Assembly (NCBI RefSeq): GCF_900445265.1
Contig: NZ_UFTA01000002.1
Location: 744,001 to 808,000, forward strand
Source: Anaerococcus octavius
Lineage (GTDB): Bacteria > Bacillota > Clostridia > Tissierellales > Peptoniphilaceae
DNA: 64,000 nt
Direction: 5' to 3'
This document shows positions 26,590-37,197 of this stretch, in pieces. The notes under the pieces were generated by a model that worked only from the letters and a program-made list of their open reading frames with translations, made no database searches and was not told the origin of the DNA. Position numbers and translations under genes: made by a program. How positions within the stretch are numbered: position 1 is the stretch's first letter; each line of letters starts with the position of its first letter.

Positions 26590-27820
26590 ATGAAAGAACT
26601 AAAATTTATTTTAAATCAAATGTGGTCCAAAGACCCTTTCCTATATATCATAGTAATCCTTAATTCCATAATCAATGGTGTGCCATTCATATGGATATTT
26701 GCTCCTGCCTATGTTATAGATAATAAGGACAAAGGATTAGAATTTTTTATTCCATTTTTTATAAGATTATTTATCCTAACATCTTTAATGAAATTCTTAA
26801 ACTCGTTCTTAACTGGCAATTACAGGGTGAGAATGAATAATATACGTTATAGTTTAAATATAAATATTATAAATTATAGCCTTAGTTTGTCATACCCAAA
26901 ACAATAAAATAAGAAATATAAAGAGATCATTACTGACGCTATAAGATCAATACAATATCCCTTTGATGGTTTTGGAGGAATAATTCTTCATATGTCTTTA
27001 ATTTTTGGTTTAATCATATCTTTAATTGGTTATCTTTGGAAATTTACAGCTCTATAATGGTGACTAATAATTCATATGATGGTATTAACGTTTTTCTCTT
27101 GTAAATTCATATATAAAACGACATTTATATATGATGCTTTTTGGAATGACATGGATTATACATGGGAATAATTACAACAATTTAACTATGAACTTCAAAG
27201 TCCAATTAGCAAGCTTGATATACTTATGTATGATTTATAATACGTTGTTTAAAAAGTATTATTCCAGTATTACAAAACACTGGGATAATGAATTTGTAAA
27301 ATCAAACAGTAAAGTTTTTACACTCAATTTAAGGGCTAAGGCCATATCTTTAATCCGTGATGTACATATTTTCTATTGGCTGATATCCAATCTTCAAAAT
27401 GGAAATATAAGACTATCAAAATTTTATATTTTGTTTGCTGGCTTATTTTCTTTTGTAATTATCGTTGACAATCTAGCAGATGGAAAAGAAAATTATTTAA
27501 CGACTGTCTTTGACAATAACGGAGTATCTACATCAGGTGGTTTAGGTCAAAAATTAGCCTTAGCACGTTCCATGCAACACAAAGGTAAGTTTATAATTAT
27601 GGATGAACCAACAAGTGCTATTGACCCTCGTAGCGAACAAGAAATATTCGAAAATATGCTAAAAATTACATAAGATCAAACATCACTATTCATATCCCAT
27701 AGCTTGTCTTCTACTAAATATGCTGATAGAATTATTGTTTGTAATAATGGTCACATTGAAGAAAATGAAAGTCACACTGAACTTCTAAAAGCCAATAAAC
27801 TATACGCAGAAAATGTTTAA
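26590..27820 (+). pseudogene. Decayed half-size ABC exporter (permease-ATPase)
   Basis: The pieces, in order: helices LYIIVILNSIINGVPFIWIF and following, a stop near 26905; GFGGIILHMSLIFGLIISLIGYLW, more stops; a third piece with ITKHWDNEFVKSNSKVF; then an abrupt joint to STSGGLGQKLALARSM (signature), FIIMDEPTSAIDPRSE (Walker B), another stop, and FISHSLSSTKYADRIIV (H-loop) to TAA at 27818. Walker A and the Q-loop are absent, so roughly 500 nt are missing relative to a normal half transporter. Four or more lesions: certainly dead. Confidence 0.85.
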
Positions 27821-27847
27821 CACACAAAAAGAACTATATGCATAAAA

Positions 27848-27898
27848 TAAGGAGTACTTACAAAATAATGGATTATCATCATTTTGTAGTGCTCCTTT
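27848..27898. terminator. Large bidirectional hairpin between the ABC pseudogene and the first VTT gene
   Basis: About 22-bp imperfect stem AAGGAGTACTTACAAAATAATG with the matching right arm ending GCTCCTT, then TTTT on the + strand; A-rich on the other side. Confidence 0.65.
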
Positions 27899-27903
27899 TC
27901 AAA

Positions 27904-28494
27904 TTATATTTTATTAACGATCCACTCTAATCCCATTGCCCATCCCATTGAATATAAGAATATTGAAGGGGGTTTACATAAAAGAATTATAGTTGAAAAT
28001 TTTTTAAAACTCATATCAGATAAACCGGTTAAGTAGCATAGAAAGTCATCTGGAGCTACAGGTAATAAAATAGCCCAAGCAAAAAACTTCTCATAAGTCT
28101 TATCTTTTATTTTATGCTTATACTTATCAAAAGTATCTTCACCAAATAAGTTTAGTACAATTGATTTTCCAAATGTTCTGGATATAAAAAACACCAACAT
28201 AGATCCAAAACAAATGGATATATAATTGTAAATAAATCCCCATAGTGGACCAAAGATAACAACTCCAAAGATTGTAGTTAATCCACCTGGTATTATCGGT
28301 ACTACAATTTGTGTTACTTGCACAAGCATAAAAATAATATTTGCCCAAGCTCCATAAGATAATATAAAATCCCTAAAAGTATCTATTGAATTAAATAAAC
28401 CTTCTTTGTAACCAAGATACCCTAGTACAGTCAAAATTAAAAGCACAATTACCGCTATAATATTATATAAATTTTTTTTGAAAAATTGTTTCAT
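27904..28494 (-). CDS. TVP38/TMEM64 (VTT/DedA-like) membrane protein, copy 1
   Basis: 196 residues with an N-terminal helix (about 12-31), a helical hairpin region including QIVVPIIPGGLTTIFGVVIFGPLWGFIYNY and a conserved ISRTFGKS arginine motif, plus two helices near the C-terminus. VTT/DedA proteins are lipid scramblases or flippases in studied cases. Adjacent paralog upstream shares most positions. RBS AAGGAA precedes the ATG. Role here unknown. Confidence 0.85.
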   Translation of the reverse strand: MKQFFKKNLYNIIAVIVLLILTVLGYLGYKEGLFNSIDTFRDFILSYGAWANIIFMLVQVTQIVVPIIPGGLTTIFGVVIFGPLWGFIYNYISICFGSMLVFFISRTFGKSIVLNLFGEDTFDKYKHKIKDKTYEKFFAWAILLPVAPDDFLCYLTGLSDMSFKKFSTIILLCKPPSIFLYSMGWAMGLEWIVNKI

Positions 28495-28557
28495 ATTTCC
28501 TTCTTAATTGTATTATTAGTATAATACAATAATACATAAATTTAATAATTTTGTCAA

Positions 28558-29160
28558 CTACGATAAAGATTGTATTTTTTGTATAAACCAATCAAAGCCA
28601 TAGTACCAAGCCATAGAGTAAGCCAAGATAGATGGTGGTTTACAAAGTAAGATAATTTTTGCAAAAGTTTTAAAACTCATATTGCTCAAACCTGTAAGAT
28701 AGCATAAAAAATCATCAGGAGCTGCGGGAAGCAATATAGCAAGTGCAAAAAACTTTTCATAAGTATTATCTTTTATCTTATCCTTGTATTTGTTAAAAGT
28801 TCCTTCTCCAAACATTTTTAATACAAGGCTTTGACCAAATGTTCTAGAAATTAAAAAATTAAGCATAGATCCTACACAAATAGAAAGATAATTATAAATA
28901 AATCCTTTTAAAGGTCCAAAAGTAATTACTCCAAAAGCTAAAATAATTCCACCAGGAACTCCCGGTACAACTACTTGCATGATATTTGCTATGAAAAATA
29001 TTAAAAATGCCCACGGTCCAAATGACAAAACATAAGTACGAAAAGATTCTATAGAATCAAAGAGACCTTTTTTGTAACCATAGTATGCTAATAAAGCAAA
29101 AAATATCAACATGAGTAACGATATTATATTGTAAATATTTCTTTTAAAAAAATCTTTCAT
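28558..29160 (-). CDS. TVP38/TMEM64 (VTT/DedA-like) membrane protein, copy 2
   Basis: 200 residues from the ATG at 29160 after GAAGGA; 18 upstream in-frame codons have no ribosome site. Same architecture as copy 1, with near-identical blocks (GFIYNYLSICVGSML, ISRTFGQS, DNTYEKFFALAILLP, APDDFLCYLTGLS). The two genes are a tandem duplication 63 nt apart in the same orientation, which suggests a dosage or substrate split. Monocistronic or first of the pair. Confidence 0.85.
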   Translation of the reverse strand: MKDFFKRNIYNIISLLMLIFFALLAYYGYKKGLFDSIESFRTYVLSFGPWAFLIFFIANIMQVVVPGVPGGIILAFGVITFGPLKGFIYNYLSICVGSMLNFLISRTFGQSLVLKMFGEGTFNKYKDKIKDNTYEKFFALAILLPAAPDDFLCYLTGLSNMSFKTFAKIILLCKPPSILAYSMAWYYGFDWFIQKIQSLS

Positions 29161-29270
29161 AATTCCTTCTAAAATAATCCATTTTAAAATTTCTATTTTA
29201 TTTAATATACCCAATAATCTAATTTAATAATTAAACTTTAATATCGTTAATTATTATATAAATATATAAG

Positions 29271-29293
29271 GTGTATCACTTATAATGATACAC
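29271..29293. promoter_or_regulatory. Candidate operator, perfect inverted repeat
   Basis: GTGTATCA, 7-nt spacer, TGATACAC: perfect dyad, no T-tract. It looks like a repressor site rather than a terminator. It lies about 110 nt upstream of the second VTT gene start. Confidence 0.45.
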
Positions 29294-29640
29294 TAATAAA
29301 TTAAATTTACAAATTATTTTTTTATTATTATCTTTATTTTTATAATCCTTTTGGATAATATATAGGATAAAAAAATATATAAGCATTTTATAGAAATAAT
29401 AGACATTTTCTCATTATAGAGTTCACTATATAAAATACTAAATAATTTTTTATAATAGCCTTATCTTTTTATTTTCTCTGCTTAATTCTTTTACTAATTT
29501 TCTTGCATTTATAAATAATTAGTAAATAATAGCAATTAATATGTATAACTATTTGAAACCTAATATTTCAACTATATTCATAAAATATCTTATATAACAA
29601 GTTTTGTAGGCTAATATCTTACAATATATATTAAACATAT

Positions 29641-29667
29641 ATAAAAACCTAGCAATAATGCTAGGTT
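29641..29667 (-). terminator. Terminator of the WrbA-like gene
   Basis: Minus-strand AACCTAGC/GCTAGGTT stem, 6-nt loop, then TTTTTAT. Confidence 0.88.
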
Positions 29668-29672
29668 CTATA

Positions 29673-30281
29673 TTAATCATTTATATATTTTTTCGTAATA
29701 TCTATTAGTCTTCTTGTTTGATGTTCAATTGCAGCTTTTACATCATTTACTATTTGATCATCTTCACCCTTTTGAGTTGCTGTTACTCCGTAAGGATTTC
29801 CACCTTGAGCATAAATTGAATCATCTGTATAACCAGTAGGAACTATTATTGATCCCCAGTGCATAGCAGAAGTATAAATTGCACGTATCGTATGCTCTTG
29901 TCCACCATTGTTATTTTTTGCTGATGCAAAAGCAGTTACAAATTTATTAACAAGTTTGCCACTAGCCCAAACTCCTCCCAGTGAGTCAATAAAATCTTTC
30001 ATTTGACTTGATATATTACCAAATCTAGTTGGGGTTGAAAATATAATCGCATCTGCCCATACTAAATCTTCTGGTTTTGCAATATCAATATTTTCTGTTA
30101 CTTTAATAGTTTTATCCCATGGTGAGTTTGCTATAACATCTGAAGTATCTCTAAGTTCTTTAACTTTTAATAGTTTAACTTCAGCTCCATGTTTTTCTGC
30201 TTCTTCTTTTGCAATAGATGCCATTTTATAATTAACTCCTGTTTGAGAGTAAAAAACTATAGCTAATTTTATTTTTTCCAT
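29673..30281 (-). CDS. NAD(P)H:quinone oxidoreductase, WrbA-type flavoprotein
   Basis: 202 residues from the ATG at 30281 (AAAGG at 8 nt); the ATG six bases earlier leaves only 2 nt. A flavodoxin-fold FMN protein: KLAIVFYSQTGVNYKMA phosphate loop, AIIFSTPTRFGNISSQMKDFID and the WrbA-like GGNPYGVTATQKG near residue 165. Likely reduces quinones by two electrons to avoid radicals. Monocistronic with its own terminator. Confidence 0.9.
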   Translation of the reverse strand: MEKIKLAIVFYSQTGVNYKMASIAKEEAEKHGAEVKLLKVKELRDTSDVIANSPWDKTIKVTENIDIAKPEDLVWADAIIFSTPTRFGNISSQMKDFIDSLGGVWASGKLVNKFVTAFASAKNNNGGQEHTIRAIYTSAMHWGSIIVPTGYTDDSIYAQGGNPYGVTATQKGEDDQIVNDVKAAIEHQTRRLIDITKKYIND

Positions 30282-30365
30282 AACCATATCCTTTCTGTAT
30301 TCATTAAACTAAAGTACATAGATTAAATACCCAAATTTTATTAATATTATTTACTTTGTTTTTAC

Positions 30366-30392
30366 ATAAAAAAAGTAGGACAAAATCCTACT
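30366..30392 (-). terminator. Terminator of the rarA-asnS-leuS operon
   Basis: AGTAGGA/TCCTACT stem on the minus strand, 5-nt loop, followed by seven T. Confidence 0.88.
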
Positions 30393-30398
30393 AATTTT

Positions 30399-32831
30399 TT
30401 ATCCTACCACTATATTTAATATTTTTCCTGGAACGTATATTATTTTTCTAATTTCTTTTCCATCTAAATGATTAAAAATATTGCTATCTGATTTTGCTGC
30501 ACTAATTGCATCTTCTTCGCTAGCTTCCATAGCCATTAGAACTTTGCCACGCATTTTTCCATTAATTTGAACTGGCATTTCAAATTCATCTAAGACTAAT
30601 TTTTTCTCATCATAGCTTGGCCATGTTGTTTGATTTAGCATACCGTCAAATCTTGCTAGTTCCCACAATTCTTCAGTTAAGTGAGGAGCTACTGGATTTA
30701 AAAGTATAAGATATGTTCTAAAATCAGCTTTAGTAATTTTACCTATTGATCTCATTTCATTAGACAGTGACATCAAGCTTGCAATAGCTGTATTAAATTT
30801 AAGATTTTCATAATCTTCAGATACTTTTTTAATTGTTTGATGGATTGATACTTCTAAATCTTTCGAATATTCTTCTCCATCTTCAACTAAATCGAGCATA
30901 TTATAAACGCGCTCTAGGTATTTTCTACATCCACGTACACCTTCATCTGACCATATAGCAGTTGATCCAAAATCACCTATAAACATTTCATAAGTACGAA
31001 GTGTATCCGCTCCATAATCACGAATAATATCATCGGGGTTTACTACATTTCCTCGAGATTTACTCATTTTTTGATGATCTTCACCTAAAATCATACCATG
31101 GCTAGTTCTTTTTTGATAAGGTTCTTTAGTAGGTACAACTCCTAAATCATAAAGAAATTTGTGCCAAAATCTTGAATAAAGCAAATGAAGTGTTGTATGC
31201 TCCATTCCTCCATTATACCAATCTACTGGACTATAATAATTTAATGCTTGATCACTTGCGATAGCTTCATCATTGTGTGGATCCATATATCTTAGATAAT
31301 ACCAAGAGCTTCCTGCCCATTGTGGCATAGTATCTGTTTCTCTTTTTGCAGGTCCCCCACAAACTGGGCAAGTTGTATTTACAAAATCTTTTATTTCTGA
31401 AAGTGGAGACTCTCCAGTTGCTGTTGGCTCATAAGTATCTACTTCTGGAAGCATTATAGGTAGTTCGCTTTCATCTACTGGATTCCAACCATGCTCTTCA
31501 CAGTAAACCATCGGAATTGGCTCTCCCCAATATCTTTGACGAGAAAATACCCAGTCACGGAGTTTAAAGTTTGTTGTAGCTTCTCCTAGATTATTTTCTT
31601 CTATATACTCTATAGATTTTTTCTTAGCATCTGCTACATTTAATCCATTTAAGAACTCTGAATTTATAGAATTACCTTTGTTTATATCTGTAAGTGGTAA
31701 TTCTTCTTTATTTGCTGTTTCATAAACAGGAATAATTGGCATATCAAAAGTTTTTGCAAATTCATAATCACGGCTATCATGAGCTGGAACTGCCATTATA
31801 GCACCTGTTCCATAGGACATTAAAACATAATCTGAAACCCAAATAGGAATTTCTTTTCCAGAAAGTGGATTTATAGCTGATATTCCATCAAGCATAACTC
31901 CAGTCTTATCTTTATTTAATTCTGCTCTTTCAAAATCGGATTTTTTGCGAGCCTCTTCTTGGTAAGATAAAACATCTTGATAATTTTGGATTTTTTCTTT
32001 ATAATCTTCTAAAATTGGGTGTTCTGGAGAGATTACCATATAAGTCACGCCAAATATTGTATCTGGTCTTGTTGTGTAAACCGTAAGCTTTTCATCAACT
32101 TCTTTTAGATTAAAGTTTACATTTGCTCCATTAGACCTACCAATCCAATTTATTTGTTGTGCCTTTATCCTATCTTCGAAATCAACTTCATCTAAATCAT
32201 CTATTAGTCTATCAGCATATTCTGTAATTTTTAGCATCCATTGATTTTTCATCTTGTGCACAACTTCAGTTCCGCATCTTTCACACTTGCCATCAACAAC
32301 TTCTTCATTAGCAAGCCCTACTTGGCAAGATGGACACCAGTTTACACTCATTTCATTTTTATAGGCTAAACCATGTTTATATAATTGGATAAAAATCCAT
32401 TGACTCCATTTATAGTATTCGGGATTAGTAGTATTTATTTCTCTATCCCAATCAAAAGAAAAACCTATAGATTTTAATTGACCTTTAAAATTCTTGATAT
32501 TATCTTCAGTTACCTTTGATGGATGAATTTTATTTTTTATAGCATAATTTTCAGTTGGCAATCCAAAAGCGTCCCAACCCATTGGATATAATACGTTGTA
32601 TCCTTCAAGTCTACGTTTTCTAGAAACCACATCTAAGGCGGTATATGGTCTTGGGTGACCAACGTGAAGACCTTGCCCTGAAGGATAAGGAAATTCTACT
32701 AAAGCATAATATTTTTCCTTGTCATGGTCTATTTCACTATGGAATGTTTTATTTTCATCCCATATTTTTTGCCATTTTTTTTCAATAGCGTTGGGATTAT
32801 ATTCTGGAATATTAGAAATATTATCTGTCAT
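30399..32831 (-). CDS. leuS: Leucyl-tRNA synthetase
   Basis: 810 residues. Class I synthetase with HVGH (56-59) in the HIGH position, KMSKS at 588-592, a CP1 editing domain (about 220-400, with the TTRPDTIFG and [15 protein letters not shown] blocks), zinc-knuckle-type CxxC pairs and an anticodon-binding helical C-terminus. The normal length for bacterial LeuRS is about 800-860. AGGAGAAAAA before the ATG. Immediately follows asnS; there is no T-box leader in the 8-nt gap, so control would be with the upstream operon. Confidence 0.97.
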   Translation of the reverse strand: MTDNISNIPEYNPNAIEKKWQKIWDENKTFHSEIDHDKEKYYALVEFPYPSGQGLHVGHPRPYTALDVVSRKRRLEGYNVLYPMGWDAFGLPTENYAIKNKIHPSKVTEDNIKNFKGQLKSIGFSFDWDREINTTNPEYYKWSQWIFIQLYKHGLAYKNEMSVNWCPSCQVGLANEEVVDGKCERCGTEVVHKMKNQWMLKITEYADRLIDDLDEVDFEDRIKAQQINWIGRSNGANVNFNLKEVDEKLTVYTTRPDTIFGVTYMVISPEHPILEDYKEKIQNYQDVLSYQEEARKKSDFERAELNKDKTGVMLDGISAINPLSGKEIPIWVSDYVLMSYGTGAIMAVPAHDSRDYEFAKTFDMPIIPVYETANKEELPLTDINKGNSINSEFLNGLNVADAKKKSIEYIEENNLGEATTNFKLRDWVFSRQRYWGEPIPMVYCEEHGWNPVDESELPIMLPEVDTYEPTATGESPLSEIKDFVNTTCPVCGGPAKRETDTMPQWAGSSWYYLRYMDPHNDEAIASDQALNYYSPVDWYNGGMEHTTLHLLYSRFWHKFLYDLGVVPTKEPYQKRTSHGMILGEDHQKMSKSRGNVVNPDDIIRDYGADTLRTYEMFIGDFGSTAIWSDEGVRGCRKYLERVYNMLDLVEDGEEYSKDLEVSIHQTIKKVSEDYENLKFNTAIASLMSLSNEMRSIGKITKADFRTYLILLNPVAPHLTEELWELARFDGMLNQTTWPSYDEKKLVLDEFEMPVQINGKMRGKVLMAMEASEEDAISAAKSDSNIFNHLDGKEIRKIIYVPGKILNIVVG

Positions 32832-32839
32832 TTTTTCTC

Positions 32840-34228
32840 CTAGTTTTGGTTTGATAGTGCATTTACGTATCTTGGATAAGCAATTACGTCACGAATATTT
32901 TTCATACCTGTTACATACATTACAGCTCTTTCAAAACCTAATCCAAATCCTGAGTGTACAACTGTACCAAATCTTCTTAAATCTAAGTAATTTTGATAGT
33001 CCTCTTCTTTTAGACCATTTTCCTCAAATGATTTTAAAAGCTCGTCAATATTTTCTTCCCTTTGGGAGCCACCTATTAATTCACCAACACCTGGCACAAG
33101 CATATCAAAAGCTGCTACAGTTTTGCCATCTGCGTTTCTTTTCATATAGAAAGCTTTAATATCTTTTGGATAATCTGTTACAAATACTGGACCGTTTACA
33201 ATTTCTTCTGATAGATATCTTTCATGTTCTGTTTGTAGATCCATACCCCATTCGACTGGGAATTCAAATTCTTTTCCACTCTCTTGTAATTTTTCGATTG
33301 CTTCAGTATATGTTACTCTTGCAAAATCTTTATTCCTTACTTGATCAAGTCTATCAAATAATTCTTCATCTATAAATTTATTGAAAAATTCCATCTCATC
33401 TTTATTATTTTCTAGCAAGTAATCAATAATGTATTTAATCATATCTTCTGCAACATCCATAGCTTGATTATAATCTGCAAAAGCCATTTCTGGTTCTAGC
33501 ATCCAAAATTCTGCAGCATGACGTGGTGTGTTAGAAACTTCAGCTCTAAATGTAGGACCAAAAGTATACACATCACCAAAAGCTAGAGCATAATCTTCTG
33601 CTTCCAATTGACCAGAAACTGTTAGATATGCTTTTTTTCCAAAGAAATCTTTATTGTAATCTACATTACCTTCTTCTGTCATTGGTGCCTCATTAGGGTC
33701 TATTGTTGTTATATTAAACATTTCTCCAGCACCTTCTGCATCAGAACCTGTTACAATTGGTGGATTTACATATAAAAATCCACGTTGTTGAAAAAATTGA
33801 TGGAGAGCAAATGCTAGAGAGCTTCTTACTTTAAAAACAGCTCTATATGTATTGGTTCTTGGACGAAGATGAGGAATAGTTCTCATATATTCTAAAGTTT
33901 GTCTTTGTTTTTGGATAGGAAATTTTTCTGAAGATTCACCTAAAACTTTAATTTCATTTGCTTGTATCTCGTATGGTGTTTTATTATTACCTGTTGCAAC
34001 CAATTTACCTTTTACTGCTAAGCTAGTTGATAAAAATTGGTGAGAAAGTTCATCATAATCTGAATAATCTGCTCCTACTACAACTTGTAAATTTTTGAAA
34101 GTACTACCATCATTTAGTTCGATAAATCCTACATTTTTGCCAAATCTAGAATTTCTTATCCAACCATTAACTTCTACTTCCTGATCTACATACGAATCAA
34201 TATTATTTAAAATTTCTCTAATCTTCAT
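32840..34228 (-). CDS. asnS: Asparaginyl-tRNA synthetase
   Basis: 462 residues from the ATG at 34228 (GGAAGG site). Class II: an OB-fold anticodon domain at the N-terminus ([21 protein letters not shown]), then motif 2 [25 protein letters not shown] and motif 3 [15 protein letters not shown]. An upstream frame of 16 codons would extend into rarA and has a poor ribosome site. Its start overlaps the rarA stop by 11 nt. Confidence 0.96.
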   Translation of the reverse strand: MKIREILNNIDSYVDQEVEVNGWIRNSRFGKNVGFIELNDGSTFKNLQVVVGADYSDYDELSHQFLSTSLAVKGKLVATGNNKTPYEIQANEIKVLGESSEKFPIQKQRQTLEYMRTIPHLRPRTNTYRAVFKVRSSLAFALHQFFQQRGFLYVNPPIVTGSDAEGAGEMFNITTIDPNEAPMTEEGNVDYNKDFFGKKAYLTVSGQLEAEDYALAFGDVYTFGPTFRAEVSNTPRHAAEFWMLEPEMAFADYNQAMDVAEDMIKYIIDYLLENNKDEMEFFNKFIDEELFDRLDQVRNKDFARVTYTEAIEKLQESGKEFEFPVEWGMDLQTEHERYLSEEIVNGPVFVTDYPKDIKAFYMKRNADGKTVAAFDMLVPGVGELIGGSQREENIDELLKSFEENGLKEEDYQNYLDLRRFGTVVHSGFGLGFERAVMYVTGMKNIRDVIAYPRYVNALSNQN

Positions 34229-35537
34229 TAGTTTCATCCTTCCTTTTTTTAAGTTTTTCATTAAGTTCTTTTTCATAGCCTATATCAAGGGCTTGGTAAA
34301 ATTTCTCTCCTACAAAATCATCTGGCAGATAAGATTGATCTACATATCCGCCAAATGAATGCGGATATAAGTATTTGTCATGAATTAAATTCTTACTTCC
34401 AGAATAATGAGAATCTTTTAATTTATTAGGTACTTCTCTATCTTTATTTTCTCTAACAAATTTCATCGCCTTATCAATCGCTAAATATGTTGAATTACTT
34501 TTATCAGCAAGAGATAAATAGGTTACAGTTTGAGATAAAATTATGCAAGCTTCTGGCATACCTACATTATTTATAGCATCAAAGGTATTTGTTGCAAGTA
34601 CCAAGGCATATGGATCTGCATTCGAGATATCTTCTGATGCAAAAATAATCATACGTCTTGCTATAAATTTTATATCTTCACCAGATTCTAACATTTTAGC
34701 TAAATAATAAACAGCGGCATCAGGATCTGATCCTCTCATTGACTTTATAAAAGCAGAAATAGTATCATAATGCCTGTCGCCTTTTTTGTCATAGATAGCA
34801 ATCTTTTTTTGTATAGAATTCTCAATTGTATCTTTGCATATATTTATTTTACCATCTTTCTCATTTTCTGAAAATACAGCAATTTCTAGAGCATTTAAAA
34901 GAGCTCTGCTATCTCCATTAGAATATTTTATAAGTGTATCTTTTGCGTCAGCATCTAATGAGACATTTTTATTTTTTAATATAGTATCCTTATCTAAAGC
35001 CAAATTTATTAAACTATTTAATTCATTATTATTTAAAGATTTTAGCTCAAATACATACATTCTCGATATTAAGGCTTTGTTAACCTCAAAATATGGATTT
35101 TCTGTAGTTGCACCTATTAATATGATTGTAGAGTCTTCAACAAAAGGTAAAAGATAATCTTGCTGAGATTTGTTAAATCTATGGATTTCATCTATAAACA
35201 AGATTGTTTTTTTATTCTCGTATTTTAAATTATCCTTTGCAATTTCTATTTTTTTCTTAACATCAGAAATTCCACTAGAAACTGCGGAGAGTTCTTCAAA
35301 ATCCATATTTGTTGATGCTGAAATTATTTTTGCAAGAGTAGTTTTGCCTACACCTGGGGGTCCATAAAAAATCATAGAGTAAATCCTATCGGCCTTTATC
35401 ATACGATTGATTATCTTACCCTCACCTACTAAATGCTCTTGACCAATATAGGTCTCTAAAGATTTTGGCCTAAGCCTATCAGCTAAAGGTGCAGATTTTT
35501 CTAATTCTCTTTGTTTATTTAGTTCAAATAAGTCCAT
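34218..35537 (-). CDS. rarA: Replication-associated recombination protein RarA (MgsA)
   Basis: 439 residues. AAA+ ATPase that acts at stalled replication forks. Walker [13 protein letters not shown] and Walker [16 protein letters not shown], sensor-region TTENPYFE, and the helical tetramerisation C-terminus. ATG at 35537 after AAAGG; 14 extra in-frame codons upstream overlap a hairpin and are not used. Located between nrdR and asnS. The hairpin before it has a U-tract, so it is either read through or separately started. Confidence 0.94.
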   Translation of the reverse strand: MDLFELNKQRELEKSAPLADRLRPKSLETYIGQEHLVGEGKIINRMIKADRIYSMIFYGPPGVGKTTLAKIISASTNMDFEELSAVSSGISDVKKKIEIAKDNLKYENKKTILFIDEIHRFNKSQQDYLLPFVEDSTIILIGATTENPYFEVNKALISRMYVFELKSLNNNELNSLINLALDKDTILKNKNVSLDADAKDTLIKYSNGDSRALLNALEIAVFSENEKDGKINICKDTIENSIQKKIAIYDKKGDRHYDTISAFIKSMRGSDPDAAVYYLAKMLESGEDIKFIARRMIIFASEDISNADPYALVLATNTFDAINNVGMPEACIILSQTVTYLSLADKSNSTYLAIDKAMKFVRENKDREVPNKLKDSHYSGSKNLIHDKYLYPHSFGGYVDQSYLPDDFVGEKFYQALDIGYEKELNEKLKKRKDETNED

Positions 35538-35553
35538 ATTAGCCTTTCTAGTA

Positions 35554-35604
35554 TAAAAAAAGATGCAGCAAAAGTACAATTACTGCTCTTCGCTGGCATC
35601 TTTC
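35554..35604 (-). terminator. Terminator-like hairpin overlapping the end of nrdR
   Basis: The minus-strand 5' arm (AAGATGC plus part of CAGC) is the last codons of nrdR; the 3' arm GCATCTT is followed by seven T. Stem about 11 bp with a large loop. It lies just before the rarA ribosome site, so it should limit rather than block transcription into rarA. Confidence 0.6.
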
Positions 35605-36053
35605 TTATCTCTTAAATTAACAATTTCATTATAAAATGAATCGACATCTTTGAATTCTCTATAAACTGAAGCAAACCTCACATATGCCACAGGATCTAAA
35701 TCTTTTAGTTCATCCATGACAAGCTCTCCAATATAGGTCGACGTAACTTCTTTTTTGCCTGTATGGTTTATTTTAATTTCCACATTTTTAGCTACTTGCT
35801 CAATTTCATCCAGAGACACGGGTCTTTTTTGACAGCTTTTTACTATACCATTTATGATTTTAGATGGATCATAGGCTTCCCTGGTTTCATCTTTTTTTAT
35901 AACCATCAGGGTAATATTTTCATAGCGTTCATAGGTTGAAAATCTTTTACCACAATCCTCACACAATCTTCTACGTCTTATAGCTGTATCATCTTCAGTG
36001 GTTCTTGAGTCGAGTACCTTTGTGTTAGTTGAATGACAATACGGCCATTTCAT
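35580..36053 (-). CDS. nrdR: NrdR, ribonucleotide reductase repressor with altered zinc ribbon
   Basis: 157 residues, normal size. Senses dATP/ATP and represses nrd genes. Zinc-ribbon ligands Cys6, Cys31 and Cys34 are present, but the first, usually Cys3 in MRCPxC, is Trp3 (MKWPYC, codon TGG). The DSRTTEDDTAIRRRRLCEDCGKRFSTYE DNA-binding block and ATP-cone (VIKKDETREAYDPSKIING) are intact. It starts 1 nt after the ftsZ stop without a clear ribosome site, so it is translationally coupled. Function may be weakened or zinc binding altered (see findings). Confidence 0.9.
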   Translation of the reverse strand: MKWPYCHSTNTKVLDSRTTEDDTAIRRRRLCEDCGKRFSTYERYENITLMVIKKDETREAYDPSKIINGIVKSCQKRPVSLDEIEQVAKNVEIKINHTGKKEVTSTYIGELVMDELKDLDPVAYVRFASVYREFKDVDSFYNEIVNLRDKKDASEEQ

Positions 36054-36054
36054 A

Positions 36055-37167
36055 TTATTTTAAGAAATCTGGTAGATCTATATCATCAAATGGATTTGAT
36101 TTCGCTTTTTTTTCTTCTGCTGGGCGAGCTGGTCTTGGTTGTGATTCGTATTCAGATCTAGAGTTTCTAGTTGGAGCATTCATCTCGCTTGATCTAGAAG
36201 ATGGTCTACCTTGATTATCAAATCCTGTTGCAATAACTGTAATTTTGATTTCATCTCCCATAGATTCGTCAGAACCAACACCAAATATGATATTTGCATC
36301 TGAGTCTATGTTATCACGTATTAGCTCAGCAGCTTCATTTGCTTCCATTAATCCTACCTCTGCAGCTGTTACGTTAAGAAGAACAGCCTTAGCACCTTCA
36401 ATTGAGGTTTCAAGTAGTGGTGAGTTAATAGCAGCTTTTGCAGCATCTACTGCTCTGTTTTCTCCACTAGCTCTGCCTATACCCATGTGGGCAATGCCTT
36501 GATCAGACATTATTGATTCAACATCTGCAAAGTCAAGATTAATAACATTTGGTATAGCAATTAGTTCTGAAATACCACTTACCGCATCCATTAATACTTG
36601 GTCTGCAAGTTTAAAGGCATCTACCATTGATGTTCTTTTTTCAACAATTTGTAATAATCTATCGTTTGGAATGGTGATAAGTGTGTCTACATTTTCTTTT
36701 AATCTTTCGATACCAGCTTCTGCTTGAGATTGTCTTTTCCTACCTTCAAATGTAAATGGTTTTGTTACAACACCTACTGTTAGGATGTCCATATCTTTTG
36801 CAACACCTGCTACAACTGGAGCAGCACCTGTACCTGTACCGCCTCCCATACCAGCTGTTATAAACACCATGTCAGCACCTTTTAGGGATTCAGTAATATC
36901 ATTTTTTGATTCTTCCGCTGCTTTTTCTCCAACAGTTGGATTTGCGCCAGCACCTAGACCTCTAGTAAGTTTTTCACCAATTTGTAGTCTTAAATCAGCA
37001 TTTGATTCTTGTAGAGTTTGTAAATCTGTATTTACTGCTACAAATTCTACTCCTGATAATCCATTATCTCTCATGCGGCTAATAGCATTATTTCCACCGC
37101 CACCAACTCCAATAACTTTTATTTTAGCTAAAGAGTTGTCATCCATTTCCATGTTAATGTTCGCCAT
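36055..37167 (-). CDS. ftsZ: Cell division protein FtsZ
   Basis: 370 residues. Tubulin-like GTPase that forms the Z ring. G-box [13 protein letters not shown], nucleotide loop [13 protein letters not shown]7-loop region GVSDLI-like variant in [11 protein letters not shown], and the conserved C-terminal peptide [11 protein letters not shown] that normally binds FtsA or SepF. Neither ftsA nor sepF lies next to it. Last but one gene of the dcw cluster; a GGGGGA site precedes it. Confidence 0.97.
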   Translation of the reverse strand: MANINMEMDDNSLAKIKVIGVGGGGNNAISRMRDNGLSGVEFVAVNTDLQTLQESNADLRLQIGEKLTRGLGAGANPTVGEKAAEESKNDITESLKGADMVFITAGMGGGTGTGAAPVVAGVAKDMDILTVGVVTKPFTFEGRKRQSQAEAGIERLKENVDTLITIPNDRLLQIVEKRTSMVDAFKLADQVLMDAVSGISELIAIPNVINLDFADVESIMSDQGIAHMGIGRASGENRAVDAAKAAINSPLLETSIEGAKAVLLNVTAAEVGLMEANEAAELIRDNIDSDANIIFGVGSDESMGDEIKITVIATGFDNQGRPSSRSSEMNAPTRNSRSEYESQPRPARPAEEKKAKSNPFDDIDLPDFLK

Positions 37168-37197
37168 ATTTTCCCCCGTGTTCTAGTTTCTTTTTAA

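Larger units (their letters stand above)
29161..29672. other. 512-nt AT-rich intergenic stretch
   Basis: No open frame or recognisable protein block on either strand, no RNA gene. Holds a perfect inverted repeat at 29271-29293 and the wrbA terminator at 29641-29667. Otherwise nothing I can identify. Confidence 0.6.

Noticed and set aside
32832-32839. T-box leader before leuS
   Set aside because: Only 8 nt separate asnS and leuS, so no leader can exist there.
34228-34276. ATG at 34276 for asnS
   Set aside because: It would sit deep in rarA without a ribosome site; the OB-fold domain begins at 34228.
36785-37186. 133-codon frame opposite ftsZ
   Set aside because: Pro/Ser-rich shadow of the FtsZ glycine-rich region.
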